NCBI RefSeq assembly: GCF_035645195.1
Contig: NZ_DASQNA010000006.1
Span: 1 to 64,000 of the forward strand
DNA from: Paenibacillus sp.
GTDB taxonomy: Bacteria > Bacillota > Bacilli > Paenibacillales > YIM-B00363
Direction: 5' to 3'
Length of the DNA stretch: 64,000 nt
In this document: positions 58,497-64,000 of the stretch, piece after piece
How positions within the stretch are numbered: position 1 is the stretch's first letter
Layout of the letters: every line of letters starts with the position of its first letter
Notes under the pieces: generated by a model
The model's input: the letters and a program-made list of their open reading frames with translations, nothing else
Told to the model about the DNA's origin: nothing
Databases searched by the model: none
Position numbers and translations under genes: made by a program

Positions 58497-59531
58497 ATGC
58501 TGGCCATCGATGTAGAAAAGCTGCGCAAACAATTCCGGATCCAAAAAAGCCGGGAAGGGCTCAAGGGCGCGCTGCAAGATTTATTCCGCCGCGAATACCG
58601 AGAGGTGACGGCGGTCAACGATATCAGCTTTCAAATCCCGAAGGGCGAAATTTGCGGGTATATCGGCGAGAACGGCGCCGGCAAATCGACGACGATCAAA
58701 ATGTTGACCGGCATCCTCGTGCCGACGTCGGGACGCATCGTCGTGAACGGCTATGTGCCGTTCCAAGACCGCGAAGCGTTCGTGCGCGGCATCGGCGTCG
58801 TGTTCGGGCAGCGCAGCCAGCTGTGGTGGGACATCGGTGTCATCGAGTCGTTCAACCTGCTGCGCAAGGTGTACCAGGTGCCGGACCGCGATTACAAGGA
58901 GCGCCTGGACGAGCTCGTGCAGCGCCTCGATCTTGGCGACCTGCTGAACCGCCCGGTGCGCAAGCTGTCGCTCGGGCAGCGGATGCGCTGCGAAATCGCC
59001 GCCGCGCTCATCCATAACCCGTCGATCCTGTTCCTCGACGAGCCGACGATCGGTCTCGACATCGTCGTCAAAACCGAAATTCGCGAGTTCCTCAAATCGC
59101 TGAACGAGCGGTACGGCACGACGATTCTGCTCACGACGCACGATCTGCAGGACATCGAAGCGCTCTGCTCGCGGGTCATCATGCTCGACGACGGGAAAAT
59201 CATTTACGACGGCGGACTCCAGCAGCTGAAAGATACATGGGGAAGAGGCAAAGAGATCGTGTTCCAATTCGCCTCCGGCATGCCGCTGAGCGAGCTGGAG
59301 CGCCTTACCGAAGGGCTCGACGTCCGCTGGACGCGGGAGAACGATTACACCGCCCGAGCGGCGCTGCCGCGCGGGGCCAACGTGTCCGATGCGCTCGGGC
59401 GCGTCGTCGGCGCGGCGAACATTCGCGACATCCGGATCGAAGAGACGAACACGGACGAAATCGTTCGCGAAATTTACAAATCCGGTTCCGCCGAAAAGCC
59501 CGAGCCCGCAGCCGCGGGGGTCGCGACATGA
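58497..59531 (+). CDS. ABC-2 type exporter ATPase
   Basis: 344 aa. Walker A GENGAGKST, Q-loop region VVFGQRSQLWWD, signature LSLGQRMRCE, Walker B ILFLDEPTIGLD, H-loop LLTTHDLQD. The FGQRSQLWWD segment is typical of the ATPases paired with DUF990-type ABC-2 permeases. The C-terminal ~90 residues form a regulatory extension. AAGGAG lies about 10 nt before the ATG. The stop overlaps the first permease gene (ATGA). Substrate unknown. Confidence 0.94.
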   Translation: MLAIDVEKLRKQFRIQKSREGLKGALQDLFRREYREVTAVNDISFQIPKGEICGYIGENGAGKSTTIKMLTGILVPTSGRIVVNGYVPFQDREAFVRGIGVVFGQRSQLWWDIGVIESFNLLRKVYQVPDRDYKERLDELVQRLDLGDLLNRPVRKLSLGQRMRCEIAAALIHNPSILFLDEPTIGLDIVVKTEIREFLKSLNERYGTTILLTTHDLQDIEALCSRVIMLDDGKIIYDGGLQQLKDTWGRGKEIVFQFASGMPLSELERLTEGLDVRWTRENDYTARAALPRGANVSDALGRVVGAANIRDIRIEETNTDEIVREIYKSGSAEKPEPAAAGVAT

Positions 59532-60322
59532 CGTCCGCCTATTTGGAGCTCATTCGCATACGTTTTCTCATGATGCTCGCGTACCGCGTAAATTATTACA
59601 GCGGCATCGCCATCTACGCGATCAACATCGGGGCGTACTACTTCGTCTGGTCGGCGATATTCGCGGGCAAGCCGGAGCTCGGCGGCTTTACGGTCGCCCA
59701 AATGACGACGTACATCGCGGTATCCTGGATGGCGCGCGCGTTTTATTTCAACAACCTCGACCGCGAAATATCGAACGAAATCCGCGACGGCAGCGTGGCG
59801 ATCCAATTTATCCGGCCGTACCAATACGTCGTCGTCAAAATGATGCAAGGCCTCGGCGAGGGGTTGTTCCGGCTGATCATGTTTTCGGTGCCGGGCATGC
59901 TCGTCGCGAGTCTGCTGTTTCCGGTGTCGCTGCCGCGCGATCCGGCGGTATGGGGCTTGTTCCTGGTCATGCTGTTATTTAGCTTCTTAATTAATACGCA
60001 GATTAATATTTTAATCGGTTTAGGAGCGTTCTTCCTCGAAAACAGCGAAGGCCTCATGCGCATGAAGCGCGTCGCCGTCGATTTGTTTTCGGGGCTGATC
60101 ATCCCGCTGTCGTTTTTCCCGGGCTGGGCCGAAACGCTGCTGAAGCTGCTGCCGTTCCAGGCGATTACGTATTTGCCGGCGACCGTCTTCACCGGGAGGA
60201 CCACGGGGGACGCGGCGCTGGAAGCGCTCGGCGTGCAAGCGCTATGGTTCGTCCTGCTCGTCGGGCCGCTCGTATGGCTGTGGCGGCTGGCGCGAAACCG
60301 GCTGTTCGTGCAAGGAGGATGA
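59528..60322 (+). CDS. ABC-2 family permease (DUF990-like)
   Basis: 264 aa, six membrane segments. The pattern FNNLDREISNEIRDGSVAIQ and FIRPYQYVVVKMMQGLGEG is characteristic of the permease that pairs with a DUF990 partner. The ATG at 59528 overlaps the ATPase stop. The next gene follows after 4 bp, so the three encode one exporter, with the two permeases probably forming a heterodimer. Confidence 0.9.
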   Translation: MTSAYLELIRIRFLMMLAYRVNYYSGIAIYAINIGAYYFVWSAIFAGKPELGGFTVAQMTTYIAVSWMARAFYFNNLDREISNEIRDGSVAIQFIRPYQYVVVKMMQGLGEGLFRLIMFSVPGMLVASLLFPVSLPRDPAVWGLFLVMLLFSFLINTQINILIGLGAFFLENSEGLMRMKRVAVDLFSGLIIPLSFFPGWAETLLKLLPFQAITYLPATVFTGRTTGDAALEALGVQALWFVLLVGPLVWLWRLARNRLFVQGG

Positions 60323-60326
60323 AGCG

Positions 60327-61112
60327 ATGACGACCGCAGGGCTGTTTCTGGATTATCTCAAAACGTATCTCAAAACGCGGCTCACCTACCGCTCCGATTT
60401 TTGGGTGGAAGTGTTCTCGGATCTGCTGTTTTTGGCGATGAACCTCATTTTTATCGTCGTCATTTTCGAACATACGCAGCTGCTGGACGGGTGGACCCGC
60501 GAGCAAATCATTTTCGTATACGGGTACTTCATGGTGCCGTGGGGCGTCTTCTCCGCGATGTTTAATTTGTGGGGCTTTACGGAACGGTATATCGTGAAAG
60601 GGGAAATGGACCGCGTGCTGACGCGGCCGGTGCACAACCTCGCGCAGCTGATGCTCGAGAACATGGACCCGTCGGCGCTGATTTCCGCGGTCATCGGCGT
60701 CGCGATCATGGGGTACGCATGGCCGTCGCTCGGGGTAACGCTCGATTGGTACGACCCGCTCGTGTTCGTGCTGCTCGTGCTCGGCTCGGTCATGATTTAC
60801 GGCGGCATCTACATTTCGTTGACGGCGCTGTCGTTTTTCTCCGATTCGCCGACGGGCATCTTGCCGCTGATGTGGAACATTCAAAGCTACGGGCGTTACC
60901 CGATTACGATTTATAACAAAATTTTGCAGCTGGTGCTGACCTGGGCGCTGCCGTTCGCGTTCGTCGGGTTTTACCCCGCGGCGTTCTTCCTGGAAGCGGA
61001 AGAGATGATCGGCTACGCGCTGCTGACCCCGATCGTCGGGGCGGCGTTCCTCGCCATCGGGCTGTTCGTCTGGAACACAGGCGTGAAAAGGTACCGCGGC
61101 GCGGGCTCGTAA
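60327..61112 (+). CDS. ABC-2 family permease (DUF990)
   Basis: 261 aa, six membrane segments. It contains YIVKGEMDRVLTRPVHNLAQ, the counterpart of the RDG..AIQFIRP motif of its neighbour, and PLMWNIQSYGRYPITIYNKI, typical of DUF990. AAGGAGG lies about 8 nt before the ATG. Third gene of the exporter operon; bcp follows at 41 bp and may be co-transcribed. Confidence 0.92.
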   Translation: MTTAGLFLDYLKTYLKTRLTYRSDFWVEVFSDLLFLAMNLIFIVVIFEHTQLLDGWTREQIIFVYGYFMVPWGVFSAMFNLWGFTERYIVKGEMDRVLTRPVHNLAQLMLENMDPSALISAVIGVAIMGYAWPSLGVTLDWYDPLVFVLLVLGSVMIYGGIYISLTALSFFSDSPTGILPLMWNIQSYGRYPITIYNKILQLVLTWALPFAFVGFYPAAFFLEAEEMIGYALLTPIVGAAFLAIGLFVWNTGVKRYRGAGS

Positions 61113-61153
61113 CCGCGGAATCGGCACCGGCGAGAAGCAAGGAGGACATCGAG

Positions 61154-61618
61154 ATGAGTCGACTCGAAGTCGGAGCGCAAGCTCCGAATTTTACGCTGCC
61201 GGCGGGGGACGGCACGACGTTCACCCTTAGCGAGCAGCGGGGCAAGAAGGTGGTTCTGTTTTTCTATCCGAAGGATCAAACGCCCACGTGCACGCAGGAA
61301 GCCTGCGATTTCCGCGACGCTTACGAGGAATTCGCCAGACGCGGCGTCGTCGTCGCCGGCATTTCGCCGGATTCGCCGAAATCGCACGTCCGCTTCGCGG
61401 AAAAGCAGAATCTGCCGTATACGCTGCTGTCCGACGAGGAGAAGAAGGTGTGCGAAGCGTATGGCGTGTGGGTGCTCAAAAAGATGTACGGACGCGAGTA
61501 TATGGGCGTCGAGCGGTCGACGTTCCTGATCGGGGAAGACGGCGCGCTGCTGCGCGAATGGCGGAAGGTGCGCGTGAAAGGGCATGTCGACGCGGTGCTG
61601 GACGCCCTGACGCAATAG
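61154..61618 (+). CDS. bcp: Thiol peroxidase Bcp (peroxiredoxin Q)
   Basis: 154 aa. Reduces hydroperoxides with thioredoxin as donor. The peroxidatic Cys46 and resolving Cys51 lie in TPTCTQEACDFRD, five residues apart as in alpha2-type Bcp. VERSTFLIGEDG near the C-terminus carries the conserved Arg. GCAAGGAGG precedes the ATG. Terminator follows. Confidence 0.96.
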   Translation: MSRLEVGAQAPNFTLPAGDGTTFTLSEQRGKKVVLFFYPKDQTPTCTQEACDFRDAYEEFARRGVVVAGISPDSPKSHVRFAEKQNLPYTLLSDEEKKVCEAYGVWVLKKMYGREYMGVERSTFLIGEDGALLREWRKVRVKGHVDAVLDALTQ

Positions 61619-61620
61619 AA

Positions 61621-61653
61621 AGAACGCCCTGGGATTAGATCCCGGGGCGTTCT
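61621..61653. terminator. Terminator between bcp and the small Pro-rich gene
   Basis: AGAACGCCC-T-GGGAT / ATCCC-G-GGGCGTTCT stem, 3-nt loop. Lies between convergent genes. Confidence 0.85.
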
Positions 61654-61659
61654 TCCATT

Positions 61660-61836
61660 TTATCGTTCGGACGACGGCTGTTCGCGCTGCGGAGCGGGTT
61701 CGGCCGATGCGCGTTTTTCCGTCGGGGCGGACACAGGCTGCAGGGGACGCGTCGGAATCGGCGCGTACGGCGCGTACGGGGAGTAAGGCTCGGACGGCGG
61801 CGTAAACGGCAGCGGCGGATGAGTTACCAACACCAT
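61660..61836 (-). CDS. Small Pro-rich protein
   Basis: 58 aa, read directly from the sequence. It begins MVLVTHPPLPFTPPSEPYSP and continues with YAPYAPIPTR and a Pro/Ala/Glu-rich end (about 28% Pro). It has AAAGGAAG 7 nt before the ATG, a clean stop and a terminator beyond, so it looks like a real gene. No signal peptide, no known family. PYSPYAPYAP repeats resemble small spore-coat or exosporium proteins, but this is only a resemblance. Confidence 0.55.
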   Translation of the reverse strand: MVLVTHPPLPFTPPSEPYSPYAPYAPIPTRPLQPVSAPTEKRASAEPAPQREQPSSER

Positions 61837-62065
61837 AAGTATTCTTCCTTTCTGCTTATCAATAAATTACCACCAATAATCCTATTCAGCAGATCGGAAA
61901 ATGTGATAACGCGAACCTATGAAATTTTTGTGTGGTTGTCCGGCCCCGTTGAACAAAATGGTAAACATTCGAATCAACACAACTGGCGATTAACGTGATA
62001 AACTATTCTACTGTATATGGTTTTGCATACGAACTAAATTTTCATAGTGAAAGCGGAGGATGCTA

Positions 62066-63295
62066 GTGAAAGCTTTGCTGCAAGCATGGAATCGAATCAG
62101 CCTCGTCAAGCGGATCGTCGCGGGGATGGCGGCGGGGATCGTACTCGCTTTATGGATGCCCGAAGCCGCCGGGATCGCGCTGCTCGGTTTCTTATTCGTA
62201 TCCGCCTTGAAGGCGGTCGCGCCCGTGTTGGTATTGCTTCTCGTCATGGCGGCCATTTCCAACCATCGGAAAGGCCAACGAACGAATATGGGGAAAATCG
62301 TGGCGCTGTACGGCGTAAGCACGTTCCTGGCGGGCTTAACCGGGGTCGTCGCTAGTTTTCTGTTCCCGGTCACGCTGTCGCTCGTCGAGGTCGAGCAGCA
62401 GCTGACCCCTCCCGACGGAATCGCGGGAGTGCTGAAGACGCTCCTGTTCAACGTCGTGGACAACCCGGTACATGCCTTGATGAACGCGAATTATATCGGG
62501 ATTTTGACATGGGCGATCGTGCTCGGCGTCGCGCTGCGGAACGCGAGCGACCATACGAAGAATACGATCGGCCACCTCTCGGACGCCGTTTCCCAAGTCG
62601 TCAAATGGGTTATCGCCCTCGCGCCGTTCGGCATTATGGGGCTCGTCTTCGAATCCATTACGGCGAACGGTCTCGCTTCCTTGCTCGAATACGGGAAACT
62701 GCTTCTCGTCTTGATCGGAAGCATGCTGTTTACGGCGCTCGTCGTCAATCCGTTGATCGTGTACGCGAACATCCGCAGAAATCCGTATCCGCTCGTGTTG
62801 AGCTGCTTGAAGGAAAGCGGGATGACCGCGTTCTTCACGCGAAGCTCGGCGGCCAACATCCCGGTCAACATGAGATTGTGCGGCAAAATGGGCCTGAATC
62901 CGGACACCTATTCGGTGTCCATTCCGCTGGGCGCTACGATCAACATGGCGGGCGCCGCGGTGACGATTTCCGTGTTGACGCTCGCGACGGTGCACACGCT
63001 CGGCATCGAGGTCGATTTCGGCACGGCGGTGCTGCTCAGCGTACTGGCCGCGGTATCCGCGGTAGGCGCTTCGGGCGTCGCCGGCGGTTCGCTGCTGTTG
63101 ATTCCGCTGGCCTGCAGCTTGTTCGGCATTCCGAACGAGATCGCGATCCAAGTCGTCGGCGTAGGCTTCATTATCGGCGTGCTGCAGGACTCTTTCGAGA
63201 CGGCGATCAATTCGTCTTCCGACGTCGTGTTCACGGCTACCGCGGAATATACCGCCCTGCGCAAAGAAGGCAAGGAATTGACGATGCACGGATAA
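62066..63295 (+). CDS. sstT: Serine/threonine:Na+ symporter SstT
   Basis: 409 aa, dicarboxylate/amino acid:cation symporter family. Begins [20 protein letters not shown] as in E. coli SstT and has the HP1/TM7 signatures [15 protein letters not shown] and [18 protein letters not shown], and HP2 [19 protein letters not shown]. The GTG at 62066 is preferred, since GGAGG lies 6 nt upstream; it touches the ATG at 62060. Imports serine and threonine. Terminator follows. Confidence 0.95.
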   Translation: MKALLQAWNRISLVKRIVAGMAAGIVLALWMPEAAGIALLGFLFVSALKAVAPVLVLLLVMAAISNHRKGQRTNMGKIVALYGVSTFLAGLTGVVASFLFPVTLSLVEVEQQLTPPDGIAGVLKTLLFNVVDNPVHALMNANYIGILTWAIVLGVALRNASDHTKNTIGHLSDAVSQVVKWVIALAPFGIMGLVFESITANGLASLLEYGKLLLVLIGSMLFTALVVNPLIVYANIRRNPYPLVLSCLKESGMTAFFTRSSAANIPVNMRLCGKMGLNPDTYSVSIPLGATINMAGAAVTISVLTLATVHTLGIEVDFGTAVLLSVLAAVSAVGASGVAGGSLLLIPLACSLFGIPNEIAIQVVGVGFIIGVLQDSFETAINSSSDVVFTATAEYTALRKEGKELTMHG

Positions 63296-63299
63296 ACAA

Positions 63300-63327
63300 A
63301 GCAGGGGTCCCGAGCGGGGCCCCTGCT
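63300..63327. terminator. Terminator between sstT and the nucleotidase gene
   Basis: AGCAGGGG-T-CCC / GGG-G-CCCCTGCT stem between convergent genes, followed by TCTATTG. Confidence 0.8.
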
Positions 63328-63341
63328 TCTATTGTATTCAG

Positions 63342-64000
63342 CTACGGCAGTACAAGCCTTTGACCCGGGTAAATCAAATGGGGGTTGGCGATCTCGTCTT
63401 TGTTCAATTCGTAAATTTCTTTCCAACGCTTCCCGTCGTTTAATGTTTTCTGAGCAATTCCGAAGAGTTTGTCTCCCTTAGCTACGGTATAAGTGCGAAC
63501 CGCGTCATTTTCTTCGGAAGCGTCGCTTGCCTTTGACGATTCTTCCTGCCACTCTTTGACAGATTTTAAGGAAAAGCTGTCAACGTTCGGTTTCGCGACC
63601 ACTCCATTGTTCAGGTGCTCCGTAAATAACTCGACAAGCGGTACCGTATAGTGAATGTAAGTTTCTACTTTTACGTTAGGATCTTTTTGAACGGCCTTTT
63701 CAAAAGTGACATATCCGTCTTTCCCAAGGGCTGTGAACGAATTCGTAGCTACGACATAGGTTTTATTCATGTCGATCGAGGACCATTCGCCTGTCTCCCG
63801 ATCTTTGACTTCGATATTGTACGCGCTCTTCACACCCTCGGGCGCGTTTAAGTATACGTCATATCTCAAGTGCGACGAATAGGGGAACGCGCCTGTCGAC
63901 TGCGTAATTCCTTGCGAATACCGAATGGCTTCATCTAAAACATTGCTTATTTCTTCGCCGGTGATTTCAAGCGTTGTAATCGTATTAGAAAACGGCAGCA
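63342..64000 (-). CDS. 5'-nucleotidase C-terminal domain plus LysM (C-terminal part)
   Basis: The gene runs off the right edge; the frame is open from 64000 to the stop at 63342. The visible part starts within the 5'-nucleotidase C-terminal domain (LEITGEEISNVLDEAIRYSQ, then LRYDVYLNAPEGV and TYVVATNSFTALGKDGYVTF), whose substrate loop binds the nucleoside. A linker and a C-terminal LysM domain follow (YTVAKGDKLFGIAQKTLNDG to IYPGQRLVLP), which would tether the secreted enzyme to peptidoglycan. The missing N-terminus should hold a signal peptide and metallophosphatase domain, as in bifunctional 2',3'-cyclic-nucleotide phosphodiesterase/5'-nucleotidases. Confidence 0.9.
   Translation of the reverse strand, partial: LPFSNTITTLEITGEEISNVLDEAIRYSQGITQSTGAFPYSSHLRYDVYLNAPEGVKSAYNIEVKDRETGEWSSIDMNKTYVVATNSFTALGKDGYVTFEKAVQKDPNVKVETYIHYTVPLVELFTEHLNNGVVAKPNVDSFSLKSVKEWQEESSKASDASEENDAVRTYTVAKGDKLFGIAQKTLNDGKRWKEIYELNKDEIANPHLIYPGQRLVLP

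Overview
The window is ordinary chromosomal DNA from a GC-rich, spore-forming Firmicute, most likely Paenibacillaceae (Paenibacillus, Cohnella or a close genus). Evidence: strong AGGAGG-type ribosome binding sites with frequent GTG/TTG starts, a class I preQ1 riboswitch, a Bacillus-type LexA box, Fur boxes, a KinB-type kinase, collagen-like and CotSA-like spore-surface genes, and an MnxG-type multicopper oxidase. No rRNA, tRNA, CRISPR, transposase or phage gene was seen. The window cuts a gene at each end (1-233 and 63342-64000, both on the minus strand).

Layout. 0-27.6 kb is mostly housekeeping and small accessory operons: alpha/beta hydrolase, IclR regulator, MarR plus a Spy/CpxP-like lipoprotein, aconitase, amidase-domain protein, ddl, uvsE, fabI, inositol monophosphatase, a lipoprotein, an aminotransferase, a DUF2243 membrane protein, queF plus a VUT-family transporter under a preQ1-I riboswitch, MarR-MFS-pirin, nitroreductase, MATE exporter, aminoglycoside-phosphotransferase-like kinase, WYL regulator-VOC-DinB-csaA, KinB-like kinase, YkgJ-like protein and hisJ.

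27.7-39.8 kb looks like a spore-surface and metal-oxidation island. It holds a PKD-repeat protein, a poly-Cys collagen-like protein, two related Cys/His-rich proteins, two related proteins with a shared LR..FGETVA core, a small membrane protein, and an operon of two ~100-aa proteins followed by a 1254-aa oxidase, matching mnxE-mnxF-mnxG (Mn(II) oxidase of Bacillus sp. SG-1). A CotSA-like glycosyltransferase ends it. Several of these genes have a sigma-K-like CATANNNTA box just upstream. The flanking paralogues do not match any described mnx component that I know, and I consider this the best candidate for an undescribed system.

39.8-64 kb: rpiR-nagB-nagA (amino-sugar catabolism); a membrane-anchored protein with a Rieske-like tail; a Fur-controlled siderophore ABC importer (binding protein divergent from permease-permease-ATPase-FhuF reductase); a radical-SAM protein of the spore-photoproduct-lyase type behind a LexA box; a large glutamate-synthase-like gene; hemL; an LCP-family gene; an ABC-2 exporter; bcp; a small Pro-rich protein; sstT; and a truncated 5'-nucleotidase with a LysM domain.

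Non-coding structure is unusually rich. Three arrays have an exact 51-bp period (8989-9180, 56365-57160), and two of them share a hairpin. A 106-bp two-hairpin module is duplicated at 21175-21390. In at least three places the ribosome binding site lies inside the 3' arm of a terminator-like hairpin.
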